A stretch of 64,000 nt of DNA from an uncultured Paracoccaceae bacterium (GTDB lineage: Bacteria > Pseudomonadota > Alphaproteobacteria > Rhodobacterales > Rhodobacteraceae), in the NCBI GenBank assembly GCA_934500835.1, contig CAKSTR010000003.1, forward strand, positions 186,001 to 250,000, given 5' to 3'. Shown here piece by piece: positions 54,180 through 63,048 of the stretch (position 1 is the stretch's first letter; each line of letters starts with the position of its first letter). Made by a program: the position numbers and the translations under genes. The notes below the pieces were generated by a model. It saw nothing but the letters and a program-made list of their open reading frames with translations. It was not told the origin of the DNA and did no database searches.

Positions 54180-55164
54180 TCCGGTCGCCCTGCGCGCCGC
54201 GGTGGCGGCGCATGGACCTGTCGCGCGCGTCGTGGTTGCCGGGCATGACGGCTCGTCCCCGCGAGAGGCGGGGGCCGAGATGCTGGTCTGGGCCGGTGGT
54301 CAATCGGGCACGATCGGCGGTGGCACGCTGGAGTTCGAGGCCGCCGCCCGCGCGCGCGCCCTGCTGGCGCGCGGCGCGGCCCCGGTGCTGGAGCGTATCC
54401 CGCTTGGTCCGGCGCTGGGCCAGTGCTGCGGCGGGGCGGTGACGCTGGCGACCGCCCTTGTCGATGAGGCCTTTCTTGCGGCGCGGGCCGGTCGGGCGGC
54501 GGTGGCCACAGGCGCGGGCGAGATGCCGCTGGCGGTGCGCCGCCTGCTGACCGATGCACGTGGGCAAGGGCAGGTTCCGGTCGCACGTCTGGTCGAAGGC
54601 TGGCTGGTCGAACCTGTCGCGGTGCCGAAGCGCCAGCTGTGGATCTGGGGGGCGGGCCATGTCGGACGCGCCATGGTCAATGTGATGGCCGACCTGCCGG
54701 AACTGCAGATCACCTGGATCGACACCGGGCGCGCGCGATTTCCCGATGTGATCGCCGAGGGTGTCACCCCGGTCTGGTCCCCCACGCCCGAGGCTTTGGC
54801 GGCCCATGCGCCGACCGATGCCGAACACCTGATCGTGACCTATTCCCACGCGCTGGACCTGGAGCTTTGCCACCGGCTTCTGTCGCGCGGGTTCACCTGG
54901 CTGGGCCTGATCGGCTCGGCCACAAAATGGGCGCGCTTCAAGTCGCGCCTTCGGGCACTGGGGCACCAACCCCGGGCCATCGACGGCATCACCTGTCCCA
55001 TCGGGGACCGGTCCTTGGGCAAGCATCCGCAAGCGATCGCATTGGGTGTGGCGGTCCAGCTCCTGAAAATGAAAAGAAGATCCGAGACGGAGATCACGGA
55101 TGACGGAAACGGGGAAGACCTCGGAAACGGGGACAACAGGGGGCAGCGCGGCCGAACGGCCTGA
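54172..55164 (+). CDS. xdhC: Xanthine dehydrogenase maturation factor XdhC
   Basis: 330 residues. Binds Mo cofactor, helps its sulfuration and delivers it to XdhB. GHDGSSPREAGAEMLVW near the start, SGTIGGGTLEFEA, LGPALGQCCGGAV (conserved Cys pair) and GAGHVGRAMVN in the Rossmann part, then GLIGSATKWARF and CPIG. It overlaps xdhB by 8 bases at the start. At the 3' end it overlaps the ABC ATPase gene by 65 bases in another frame, so the extreme C-terminus (EDLGNGDNRGQRGRTA) is a by-product of that overlap. Confidence 0.93.
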   Translation: MFDPVALRAAVAAHGPVARVVVAGHDGSSPREAGAEMLVWAGGQSGTIGGGTLEFEAAARARALLARGAAPVLERIPLGPALGQCCGGAVTLATALVDEAFLAARAGRAAVATGAGEMPLAVRRLLTDARGQGQVPVARLVEGWLVEPVAVPKRQLWIWGAGHVGRAMVNVMADLPELQITWIDTGRARFPDVIAEGVTPVWSPTPEALAAHAPTDAEHLIVTYSHALDLELCHRLLSRGFTWLGLIGSATKWARFKSRLRALGHQPRAIDGITCPIGDRSLGKHPQAIALGVAVQLLKMKRRSETEITDDGNGEDLGNGDNRGQRGRTA

Positions 55165-56677
55165 GCTTCTGAACATCAGCGGAGTGACCAAGGCCTATCC
55201 GGGGGTGATCGCCAACAGCGACGTCGGCTTCACTGTCGGAGAGGGCGAGGTCCATGCTCTTCTGGGCGAGAACGGCGCGGGGAAATCCACGCTGGTCAAG
55301 ATGATCTACGGGCTGGTCCGTCCCGATGCAGGGACGATGACCTTCCGGGGCAAGCCCTATCAGCCGGCAAAACCGGCCGAGGCGCGGCGGCTGGGCGTGG
55401 CGATGGTGTTCCAGCACTTCAGCCTGTTCGAGGCGCTGAACGTGGCCGAGAACGTGGCGCTTGGCATGGAAAACCCGCCGCCGATGCGGGAGCTGGCCAG
55501 CCGGATCCGCGCGGTCTCCGAGGAATACGGCCTGCCGCTGGACCCCGACCGCATGGTTGGCGACCTTTCGGCCGGAGAACGCCAGCGGGTCGAGATCATC
55601 CGCTGTCTGTTGCAGGACCCCAAGCTGCTGATCATGGACGAGCCGACCAGCGTCCTGACTCCGCAGGAGGTGGAGATCCTGTTCCGCACCCTGCGCCAGT
55701 TGTCGGCGGAAGGCACGGCGATCCTGTATATCAGCCACAAGCTGGAAGAGATTCGCGCGTTGTGCGACCGGGCGACGATCCTGCGGCGCGGCAAGGTGGT
55801 GGGCAGTTGCGTCCCGCGAGAGCGCACCGCCCGCGAAATGGCCGAGATGATGGTCGGCGCGACGCTGACCCCGCCGGAGCGGCATCCCGGCGAAAAGGGC
55901 GACGTGGCGCTTGGTGTCAGCGATCTGTCGGTGGCCTCACCCATCCCCTTCGGAACCGGCCTGAAGGATGTCTCCTTTACCGTGGCCAAGGGCGAAGTCC
56001 TGGGCATCGCGGGGGTGGCCGGCAACGGGCAGGACGAACTGCTGCTGGCGCTGTCGGGCGAGTTGAAAGTGGCTCCTGACCGGGTGCGCATCGACAGCCG
56101 GCCCGCCGGCGATCTGGGCCCGGTGGAGCGGCGCAAGGCCGGTCTCGTCTCGGCGCCCGAGGACCGCTATGGCCATGCGGCGGCCCCGGACATGAGCCTG
56201 ATCGAAAACGCCTTCCTTACCGGGTTCCTGCGGCGCGGGCTGGTGAACAGGGGGTTCATAGACTGGGGCAAGACCAGGGCCTTCGCCGAAGAGGTGATCG
56301 CGCAGTATGACGTGCGCACCCCCGGGCCGGAGGTGGCGGCAAGGGCCCTGTCCGGCGGCAACCTGCAGAAGTTCCTTGTCGGGCGAGAGCTGAACCAGAC
56401 CCCGGGGGTCATCGTGATCAACCAGCCGACCTGGGGCGTGGACGCCGCAGCTGCTGCGGCAATCCGGCAGGCGATCCTTGACCGCGCGGCCGGAGGGGCC
56501 GCCGTGGTGGTGATCAGCCAGGATCTGGACGAGTTGCTGGAGGTGTCCGATACATTCGCGGTGCTGAACGAGGGACGGCTGACCAGGCCGGTGCCGGTTC
56601 AGGGCCTGACCATGGACCAGATCGGTCTGATGATGGGCGGCGCCCACGGGATGGAGGTTGCGCACCATGCAGAGTGA
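55100..56677 (+). CDS. ABC transporter ATPase, BMP-linked nucleoside/purine type
   Basis: 525 residues with two ABC domains. First half complete: GENGAGKST, LSAGERQRVEI, LLIMDEPTS. Second half degenerate: GIAGVAGNGQDELL instead of a Walker A and VIVINQPTWGVD with Gln in place of the catalytic Glu; only LSGGNLQKF remains as signature. That is normal for RbsA/NupA-type ATPases. Gene start 55100 lies inside xdhC; translation from inside the upstream gene ties it to xdhABC. Confidence 0.92.
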   Translation: MTETGKTSETGTTGGSAAERPELLNISGVTKAYPGVIANSDVGFTVGEGEVHALLGENGAGKSTLVKMIYGLVRPDAGTMTFRGKPYQPAKPAEARRLGVAMVFQHFSLFEALNVAENVALGMENPPPMRELASRIRAVSEEYGLPLDPDRMVGDLSAGERQRVEIIRCLLQDPKLLIMDEPTSVLTPQEVEILFRTLRQLSAEGTAILYISHKLEEIRALCDRATILRRGKVVGSCVPRERTAREMAEMMVGATLTPPERHPGEKGDVALGVSDLSVASPIPFGTGLKDVSFTVAKGEVLGIAGVAGNGQDELLLALSGELKVAPDRVRIDSRPAGDLGPVERRKAGLVSAPEDRYGHAAAPDMSLIENAFLTGFLRRGLVNRGFIDWGKTRAFAEEVIAQYDVRTPGPEVAARALSGGNLQKFLVGRELNQTPGVIVINQPTWGVDAAAAAAIRQAILDRAAGGAAVVVISQDLDELLEVSDTFAVLNEGRLTRPVPVQGLTMDQIGLMMGGAHGMEVAHHAE

Positions 56678-56699
56678 TCGCGGGTCGTTCCGCCGCAGC

Positions 56700-56747
56700 G
56701 GGGGGCCAGCCCCCCGCACCCCCCGGGATATTTTCGCCAAGATGAAG
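56700..56747 (+). repeat. GC-hairpin/GATATTT dispersed repeat, copy D (within operon)
   Basis: GGGGGG-CCAG-CCCCCC-G-CACCCCCC-GGGATATTTTCG-CCAAGATGAAG. It fills most of the 80-base gap between the ATPase and the permease. Its last bases run into GAAGGGGG-CAAGTC-ATG (56745-56760), so the repeat supplies the ribosome binding site of the permease. Confidence 0.8.
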
Positions 56748-56757
56748 GGGGCAAGTC

Positions 56758-57852
56758 ATGTTCAGGCTTGAGAAGAGGCCAAGCCCGAGCCGGTTCTGGC
56801 TTTATGCCACGCCCCCGGTGGCGGTGGTGCTGACGATGATCGTGGGCGGGATCCTGTTCGCCCTGATGGGCAAGAACCCGTTCGAGGTGATCCGCACCAT
56901 CTTCTGGGACCCGATCTTCGGCGAGTTCGCCTTTTACCTGCGCGGGCAGTTGCTGGTGAAGGCCGGTCCGCTGATCCTGATCGCCATCGGCCTTGCGCTG
57001 GGCTTCCGGGCCGGGATCTGGAACATCGGGGCCGAGGGGCAATATATCATGGGTGCCATTTTCGGCGCCTCGGTGGGGCTTGCGGCCTTTCCGACCGAAA
57101 GCCGCTGGATCTTTCCGGCGATGGTGGTGGCGGGCGCCTTCGGCGGCTGGTTCTGGGCGATGATCCCGGCGATCCTGAAGACCCGCTTCAACACCAATGA
57201 GATCCTTGTCAGCTTGATGCTGGTCTATGTGGCGCAGACGGTGCTGGCAAAAGCCTCGACCTCGTTCCTGAAGAACCCCGAGGGCATGGGCTTTCCCGGC
57301 AGCCGCAACTTCGGCAGCTATCCTGCGGCGAAGAACGGGTTTCTGGTGGAAAGCCTTGGGCTGCATTGGGGCGGCGTGGCGGCGCTGGTGACGGCGGTGC
57401 TGATCTACATCATGCTGACCCGCCATATCGCCGGGTTCCAGATCCGGCTGGCCGGGCAGGCCCCCCGCGCGGCGCGCTTCCACGGTGTCAGCCCGGCGCG
57501 GCTGGTGGTGATGTGCATGGGCATCTCCGGCGGCCTGGCCGGGCTGGCGGGGCTGTTCGAGGTGGCGGGGCCTGCGGGCCAGATCTCGATCGACTTCAAT
57601 ACCGGCTATGGCTTTACCGCGATCATCGTGGCCTTCCTTGGCCGGTTGAATCCGCTTGGCATCGTGCTGGCGGGCTTTCTGATGGCGCTGACCTATGTCG
57701 GAGGCGAGATGGCGGCGACCAACCTTGGCCTGCCGGCGGCGGCGATCCAGGTGTTCCAGGGCATGCTTCTGTTCTTCCTTCTCGGTGTCGATGTGCTGAC
57801 CAACTACCGCTTCCGCCTGTCGGGCGCGGCCGCAATCCCGGGGGTGAAGTGA
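56758..57852 (+). CDS. ABC transporter permease, nucleoside/purine type
   Basis: 364 residues, ten or so hydrophobic segments. ALGFRAGIWNIGAEGQYIMG near residue 78 and the later RLAGQAPRAARFHGVSP (coupling loop near residue 225-240) are typical of the NupB-type permeases that pair with BMP binding proteins. The preceding repeat provides its ribosome site. Its stop codon TGA and the next ATG share bases (TGATG). Confidence 0.92.
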   Translation: MFRLEKRPSPSRFWLYATPPVAVVLTMIVGGILFALMGKNPFEVIRTIFWDPIFGEFAFYLRGQLLVKAGPLILIAIGLALGFRAGIWNIGAEGQYIMGAIFGASVGLAAFPTESRWIFPAMVVAGAFGGWFWAMIPAILKTRFNTNEILVSLMLVYVAQTVLAKASTSFLKNPEGMGFPGSRNFGSYPAAKNGFLVESLGLHWGGVAALVTAVLIYIMLTRHIAGFQIRLAGQAPRAARFHGVSPARLVVMCMGISGGLAGLAGLFEVAGPAGQISIDFNTGYGFTAIIVAFLGRLNPLGIVLAGFLMALTYVGGEMAATNLGLPAAAIQVFQGMLLFFLLGVDVLTNYRFRLSGAAAIPGVK

Positions 57853-58784
57853 TGGATTTCGGCGGCATCAATCCGGTCATCCTGATCGCGGGGCTGATGG
57901 CGACATCGGTTCCCATCCTGCTGGCCGCCCTGGGCGAGTCGGTGGTCGAACGTTCGGGCGTGCTGAACCTTGGCGTCGAGGGGATGATGGTCATCGGCGC
58001 GCTGGGGGGCTTTGTCGTGGCCGTCCATACCGGCAGCCCGGCGCTTGGCTTCGTCGGAGGGGCGCTGGCGGGTGCGCTGCTCAGCCTGATCTTCGCGGCG
58101 CTGACCCAGGTCTTCCTGGCCAACCAGGTGGCAACCGGCCTTGCGCTGACGCTGTTCGGACTTGGCGTCAGCTCGCTTGGCGGGCAGGGCTACAACGGCA
58201 TCAAGCCGCCGCACACGCCGGGGCTGCTTCCCGAGGCGATGGCGAAGATTCCGGTCGTCGGTCCGATCGTGTTCGGCCATGACTGGGTGGTCTATTTCTC
58301 GATCCTGATGACGGCAGCCGTCTGGTATGTGATGAAGTTCACCCGGATCGGGCTGATCATCCGCGCCGTCGGCGAAAGCCATGAGGCCGCCCACGCGCTT
58401 GGCTACAAGGTCAACCGCATCCGGCTGCTGTGCATCATGTTCGGCGGCGCAATGGCCGGGATCGGCGGCGCCTATGTCAGCCTTGTCCGCGTGCCGCAAT
58501 GGGTGGACGGGATCACGGCGGGGGCGGGCTGGATCGCGCTTGCCATCGTGGTCTTCGCCAGCTGGAAGCCCTGGCGCGTGCTGGCGGGGGCCTGGCTTTT
58601 CGGCGGCATCTCGGTCCTGCAGCTGAACCTGCAGGCCGCGGGCAGCGCCATTCCGGTCGAGTACTTGTCCGCAGCCCCTTATCTGCTAACCATCGTGGTG
58701 CTGGTCATCATGTCCTCGGGACGTGGCAAGGCTTCTAGGGGGGCACCTGCCAGTCTGGGACGGAACTTTCACGCCTCTCGCTGA
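57852..58784 (+). CDS. ABC transporter permease, nucleoside/purine type (second)
   Basis: 310 residues with about eight hydrophobic segments. ALGESVVERSGVLNLGVEGM near residue 26 is diagnostic of the NupC-type half; RAVGESHEAAHALGYKV near residue 173 is the coupling loop. It forms the heterodimeric channel with the previous permease. Followed by 52 bases and the binding-protein gene. Confidence 0.92.
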   Translation: MDFGGINPVILIAGLMATSVPILLAALGESVVERSGVLNLGVEGMMVIGALGGFVVAVHTGSPALGFVGGALAGALLSLIFAALTQVFLANQVATGLALTLFGLGVSSLGGQGYNGIKPPHTPGLLPEAMAKIPVVGPIVFGHDWVVYFSILMTAAVWYVMKFTRIGLIIRAVGESHEAAHALGYKVNRIRLLCIMFGGAMAGIGGAYVSLVRVPQWVDGITAGAGWIALAIVVFASWKPWRVLAGAWLFGGISVLQLNLQAAGSAIPVEYLSAAPYLLTIVVLVIMSSGRGKASRGAPASLGRNFHASR

Positions 58785-58836
58785 GGCATCAAGACGCGGG
58801 GCCAGCAAGGCGCCGCCACAACGGGGAGACTACCGA

Positions 58837-59928
58837 ATGAAACGCAGACACCTGCTTGCAAGCGCCTCGCTGGCCCTTGGTCTGGCCTTTGGCGGCAGCG
58901 CCTTCGCGCAGGGACTGGACAAGGTGAAGGCCTGCTTCGTCTATGTCGGTCCGATCGGCGACGGCGGCTGGACCTTCCAGCACCATGAGGGGGCCAAGGC
59001 CGTGCAAGAGGCCTATGGCGACAAGGTCGAGATCCAGTATCAGGAATCGGTCCCCGAGGGTGCCGACGCCGAGCGCGTGCTGACCCAGATGGCGCTTGGC
59101 GGCTGCAATATCATCTTCACCACGTCTTTCGGCTATATGGATGCGACCAACGCCGTCGCCGCCAAGTTCCCGAACGTGAAGTTCGAGCATGCCACCGGCT
59201 TCAAGCGCGAACATGAGAACGTGTCGACCTACAACGCGCGCTTCTACGAAGGCCGCGCGGTGCAGGGCACCATTGCGGGCATGATGACCAAGTCGAACAA
59301 GATCGGCTACATCGGCTCCTTCCCGATCCCCGAGGTGATGAACGGCATCAACGCCTATTACCTGGCCGCCAAGAAGGTGAACCCGGAGGTGCAGCTGTCG
59401 GTCGTCTGGGCCTTCACCTGGTTCGACCCGGCGAAAGAAGCCGATGCGGCCAAGGCGTTGATCGACCAGGGCGTCGATGTGATCGCGGCGCATACCGACT
59501 CGACCGCTCCTCTGGCCGAGGCCGCCAAGACCAATGGCGCGGTGATCGGCTTCGGTCAGGCATCGGACATGACGGCCTACAAGCCGGCGCCGCGGGTGTC
59601 CTCGATCGTCGACAACTGGGCGCCCTACTATGTCAAGCGCGTGGGTGAGCTGATGGACGGCACCTATGCCCAGTCCGACACCTGGGCCGGCATCGCCGAT
59701 GGCGAAGTGGAAATCGGCGAGATCACCGATGCCGTTCCGGCCGAAGTGAAGGCAGCGGCCGAGAAGGTGCGTGATGATATCGCGGCAGGCACGCTGCACG
59801 CCTTTACCGGCCCGATCAAGAAGCAGGACGGCTCTGACTGGCTGGCCGAAGGCCAGAACGCGCCGGACGGCGATCTTTTGGGGATGAACTTCTTCGTTGA
59901 AGGCATCACCGCCGAACTGCCGAAGTGA
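58837..59928 (+). CDS. BMP-family ABC transporter substrate-binding protein
   Basis: 363 residues. Sec signal peptide MKRRHLLASASLALGLAFGG with SAFA-QG as the likely cut near residue 25. It is not a lipoprotein (no Cys after the cut), so it is free in the periplasm. The mature part has FVYVGPIGDGGWTFQHHEGA, ADAERVLTQMALGG, TTSFGYMDA and NWAPYYVKRVGELMDG of the BMP (basic membrane protein) family. By context with xdhABC it likely binds a purine base or nucleoside; the exact ligand is inference. ATG 58837 follows GGGGAGA. A strong terminator follows it. Confidence 0.92.
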   Translation: MKRRHLLASASLALGLAFGGSAFAQGLDKVKACFVYVGPIGDGGWTFQHHEGAKAVQEAYGDKVEIQYQESVPEGADAERVLTQMALGGCNIIFTTSFGYMDATNAVAAKFPNVKFEHATGFKREHENVSTYNARFYEGRAVQGTIAGMMTKSNKIGYIGSFPIPEVMNGINAYYLAAKKVNPEVQLSVVWAFTWFDPAKEADAAKALIDQGVDVIAAHTDSTAPLAEAAKTNGAVIGFGQASDMTAYKPAPRVSSIVDNWAPYYVKRVGELMDGTYAQSDTWAGIADGEVEIGEITDAVPAEVKAAAEKVRDDIAAGTLHAFTGPIKKQDGSDWLAEGQNAPDGDLLGMNFFVEGITAELPK

Positions 59929-59947
59929 GGCACCACGGATGACTGTG

Positions 59948-59978
59948 AAAGACCCGCTCCGGCGGGTCTTTTGCTTTT
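59948..59978 (+). terminator. Intrinsic terminator after the purine transporter operon
   Basis: AAAGACCCGC-TCCG-GCGGGTCTTT, a 10-bp stem with a tetraloop (59948-59971), followed by TGCTTTTG. Clean end of the xdhABC-ABC gene run. Confidence 0.88.
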
Positions 59979-60024
59979 GCGAGAAGGGCTGTCGCAACGC
60001 TGCGCGCCGTGGCAGGGTCGGCGC

Positions 60025-60243
60025 ATGTTGCGCCTCGACCCTCATCTTGCCTTCGGCACCACGGCCGATGCCCTGGCCCATCCCGCCTGCCCGGTTCCGA
60101 TCATCCCGGCCCGCAAGGCGGATCAACCGGCGTCCGCGCACGCCGCGCTTCATTTCCCGATGGAGCCGGCGTTATATGCAGCGATCGGCGCGCGTTATGC
60201 CGCACCCCCTACAGCAACCGACCGGACGGAAGTGACCCCATGA
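60025..60243 (+). CDS. Small hypothetical protein coupled to the FAD oxidoreductase
   Basis: 72 residues, MLRLDPHLAFGTTADALAHP at the start, Ala/Pro/His-rich, no signal peptide or membrane helix. An AGGG lies 7 bases ahead of the ATG, and the stop overlaps the next ATG by ATGA. No family recognised. It could be a real leader-coupled small gene or an artefact of high GC; the ATGA junction is the main argument in favour. Confidence 0.4.
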   Translation: MLRLDPHLAFGTTADALAHPACPVPIIPARKADQPASAHAALHFPMEPALYAAIGARYAAPPTATDRTEVTP

Positions 60244-61325
60244 CTGCCGAGACTGCGGATATCATCATCATCGGCGGCGGCATTGCCGGCATATCGGCCG
60301 GTGCCCGGCTGGCCCCCCATGCCCGTGTTCTGGTGCTTGAGGCCGAAGAGGCGCTTGGCCATCACGCCTCGGGCCGGTCGGCCGCGCTTTACGAGCCGCG
60401 CTATGGTGCGCCGGCGGTGGTGGAGCTGACCATCGCCTCGGGGGATCATTTCCGCTCCATCCCCGGACTTCTTTCGCCGCGCGGTCTGCTTCTGTTGGGG
60501 CGCGGCCATGAGCGCGACGCTTTCGAGAGCGATCTGAAGTCGATGCATTTCACCTCGATGTCGGTCGATGAGGCCCGCGCCCTTGTCCCGATCCTGAACC
60601 CCGATGTGGTGACCATGGCGGGGTTCGCCACCCATGCCGAGGATATCGACACCGACCTTCTGCTGCAGGGTTTTGCCAGAACCATCCGCAGTGCTGGCGG
60701 CCGTATCGTGACGAAGGCCCGCGTCGACAGCATCACCCGCACCGCTACCGGCTGGCGGCTGACCTGGCCCGGAGGCGAGGCCGAAGCCCCGCTGCTGGTC
60801 AATGCCGCCGGCGCCTGGGTCGATGTCGTCGCCCGCATGGCGGGGGTGCAGCCTCTTGGCTTCCAGCCCAATCGCCGCTCCATGGCGCGGATTCCGGCAC
60901 CGGGGGGGCTGGATGTCTCGGGCTGGCCGATGATCTTCGGCCCCGGCGAGACCTGGTATGCCAAGCCCGATGCGGGGGCGCTGATCGTCTCGCCGGCCGA
61001 GGAACATCCGATGGAGCCGCATGACGCCTGGGCCGATGACATGGTTCTGGCCGAGGGACTGGCCCGATATGAGGAATTCGTGACCGAGCCGGTGACGCGG
61101 GTGATCTCGAACTGGGCGGGCTTGCGGACTTTCGCGCCGGACCGCGTGCTGGTGATCGGCCGCGATGCGCGCGATCCGGCCTTCTTCTGGCAGGCCGGGC
61201 AGGGTGGCTACGGCTTCCAGACCAGCGGCGGGGCCAGCCAGCTTGCGGCCGACCTGATCCTTGGCAGACCGCCGGAATTGCGGGCCGAACTGGTGGCGGC
61301 CCTTGATCCGGTGCGCTTCGGATGA
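60240..61325 (+). CDS. FAD-dependent oxidoreductase, DAO family (D-arginine dehydrogenase-like)
   Basis: 361 residues. IIIIGGGIAGISAGARLA at residues 8-25 is the ADP-binding loop, ALGHHASGRSAALYEPRYG follows (DauA-like), LLVNAAGAWVDVVARMAG and a C-terminal QAGQGGYGFQTSGGASQ close the FAD site. It is similar to D-arginine/D-amino acid dehydrogenases and glycine-oxidase-like enzymes; the substrate is not certain. No signal, cytoplasmic. Coupled by ATGA to the next gene. Confidence 0.85.
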   Translation: MTAETADIIIIGGGIAGISAGARLAPHARVLVLEAEEALGHHASGRSAALYEPRYGAPAVVELTIASGDHFRSIPGLLSPRGLLLLGRGHERDAFESDLKSMHFTSMSVDEARALVPILNPDVVTMAGFATHAEDIDTDLLLQGFARTIRSAGGRIVTKARVDSITRTATGWRLTWPGGEAEAPLLVNAAGAWVDVVARMAGVQPLGFQPNRRSMARIPAPGGLDVSGWPMIFGPGETWYAKPDAGALIVSPAEEHPMEPHDAWADDMVLAEGLARYEEFVTEPVTRVISNWAGLRTFAPDRVLVIGRDARDPAFFWQAGQGGYGFQTSGGASQLAADLILGRPPELRAELVAALDPVRFG

Positions 61326-61945
61326 CGCTGCGACTGCCCGACAGCGGTGCGGCGACCGGCCCTGACGGCCGGCGGAACGCGCCTTCGGCCGCGCGCAACG
61401 CAGCACCGATCCTGTCGGCCCTGCGCCGGGTCATCGGTCCGGGCGCGCGGGTGCTGGAACTGGCCTCGGGCACCGGTCAGCACGCGGCCGAATTCGCGCC
61501 CGCTCTGGCCGCTGACTGGCAGCCGACGGATGTGGCCGAAGGCAACCTTGTCTCCATCGCCGCCTGGACCGGCGGGCTGACCCGGGCGCCGATCCTGCTG
61601 GACGCCTGCCACGCGGGCTGGTCGACCGGGCAGGCATGGGATGCCGTCCTTGCGGTGAACCTGCTGCACCTCGTGCCCCGGGACAGCGCCGCCACCCTGA
61701 TCGCCGAGGCGGCACTTGCCCTTGCGCCCGGCGGGCGGCTGGCCATTTACGGGCCGTTTCTGCGGGACGGCCGCGCCACCTCGTCCGGAGATGCGGCCTT
61801 CGATGCCGACCTTCGGGCGCAGGACGCGCGGATCGGCTACAAGGATCTGGGCTGGGTCATGGAGAGGATGGGCGCAGCCGGTCTTGGCGTCGAAGTCGTA
61901 CCGATGCCCGCCAACAACCTGATGCTGCTGGCCTTCCGTCCATGA
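61322..61945 (+). CDS. DUF938 SAM-dependent methyltransferase-like protein
   Basis: 207 residues. AARNAAPILSALRRVIGPGA with RVLELASGTGQHAAEFAPAL (SAM-binding loop) is the typical DUF938 start; AVNLLHLVPRDSAATLI and GGRLAIYGPF fit the later motifs. Methylation substrate unknown. It overlaps the oxidoreductase stop by ATGA, so the two form one operon. Confidence 0.88.
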   Translation: MTLRLPDSGAATGPDGRRNAPSAARNAAPILSALRRVIGPGARVLELASGTGQHAAEFAPALAADWQPTDVAEGNLVSIAAWTGGLTRAPILLDACHAGWSTGQAWDAVLAVNLLHLVPRDSAATLIAEAALALAPGGRLAIYGPFLRDGRATSSGDAAFDADLRAQDARIGYKDLGWVMERMGAAGLGVEVVPMPANNLMLLAFRP

Positions 61946-62006
61946 CATTGGCGCGCGCCGCATTCGGGGGGATGACAGGGCGCGCTTCTGCCGCCATGGT
62001 GCGGGC

Positions 62007-62810
62007 ATGAAAAATGCCTTGTTCCTTGTCCTGTGCCTTGCCCTTGCTGCCTGTGGCGGCCACCGCTCCTCAGACCGGCCCGATGCGCGGCCTGCGGCCG
62101 CCGTGCCCGCCGATCAGGTGGTCAGCGCCAACTTCGGCGATGCCAAGCCTGCCGACCATGGCGGCAAGCCGCCGCGCGCCTATCCGGTGCATGGCATCGA
62201 CGTGGCGAAGTACCAGACCGGGATCGACTGGCGTGAGGCGCGGGCCAATGGCGTCAACTTCGCCTTCATCAAGGCGACCGAAGGCGGCGACCGCGTGGAC
62301 GAGATGTTCAAGGATCATTGGCGCGAGGCTGGCCGCGCCGGTGTGCGCCGTGGTGCCTACCACTTCTTCTACCACTGCCGCCCGGCCATCGAGCAGGCGC
62401 GCTGGTTCATCTCTCATGTTCCCAGGACGCCGGGGATGCTGCCGCCGGTCCTCGACATGGAGTGGACGCCCTTCTCGCCCACCTGCACCATCCGCCGAAC
62501 GCCCGAGGAAATCCGCAAGGACGCCGCCATCTTCATCCGGGCGCTGACGCAGCATTACGGGCAGCGGCCGATCCTTTACACCTCGATCGACTTCTTCGAG
62601 GACAACCAGATGTGGAAGGTCGAAGGCGCCGACTTCTGGCTGCGCGCCGTCGCCAAGCACCCTGAACATCTTTATGACGGCCATCCCTGGAGCTTCTGGC
62701 AATACACCTCCACCGGGCTGGTGCCGGGCATTCCGGGCAAGGTGGACATCAATGTCTTCCAAGGTTCGGAAGGCGCGTGGCGGCAATGGCTGGCGGCGCG
62801 GGCGCAATAG
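62007..62810 (+). CDS. GH25 (muramidase/lysozyme) lipoprotein
   Basis: 267 residues. N-terminal MKNALFLVLCLALAACGGHR is a lipoprotein signal with LAAC as the lipobox (Cys16). From about residue 60 a GH25 domain: HGIDVAKYQTGIDWREARAN, FAFIKATEGGDRVDEMF, RRGAYHFFYHC, PPVLDMEWTPF (catalytic Asp/Glu pair), RPILYTSIDFFEDN and FWQYTSTGLVPGI. It would cut the MurNAc-GlcNAc bond in peptidoglycan from the envelope. Single gene. Confidence 0.92.
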   Translation: MKNALFLVLCLALAACGGHRSSDRPDARPAAAVPADQVVSANFGDAKPADHGGKPPRAYPVHGIDVAKYQTGIDWREARANGVNFAFIKATEGGDRVDEMFKDHWREAGRAGVRRGAYHFFYHCRPAIEQARWFISHVPRTPGMLPPVLDMEWTPFSPTCTIRRTPEEIRKDAAIFIRALTQHYGQRPILYTSIDFFEDNQMWKVEGADFWLRAVAKHPEHLYDGHPWSFWQYTSTGLVPGIPGKVDINVFQGSEGAWRQWLAARAQ

Positions 62811-62934
62811 GCGCAACGCAGGCAAGATCGCCGTCATCGGGGGCGGGTTGACATCCGCTCCGCTGTTTGGGGCAGGCTGCGCCGGTCCGCCGCCGAAGGC
62901 GGGCAGGTGCAGCAAAGCGTCCGGTCCGAACGTG

Positions 62935-62963
62935 TTGACCGGTCTTTCAGGCTCGCCTACTCT
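62935..62963 (+). promoter_or_regulatory. Candidate sigma70-type promoter for the AmiC-like gene
   Basis: TTGACC (62935-62940), 17 bases, then TACTCT (62958-62963), about 80 bases ahead of the ATG at 63049. Good -35 and spacing, weak -10. The spacer 62811-63048 holds no gene. Confidence 0.35.
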
Positions 62964-63048
62964 GGCTCGGGCCGGCTGAAAGCTTCCGTGTTTTTGGGGT
63001 TTCCTCGTTACCCTCGACCGGCCGGTTCCCCACGAAGGTTTGCGCGAG

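Noticed and set aside
62848..62876. Perfect TTGACA upstream of the AmiC-like gene
   Set aside because: No acceptable -10 at 16-18 bases; the TTGACC-N17-TACTCT pair further down is the better candidate.
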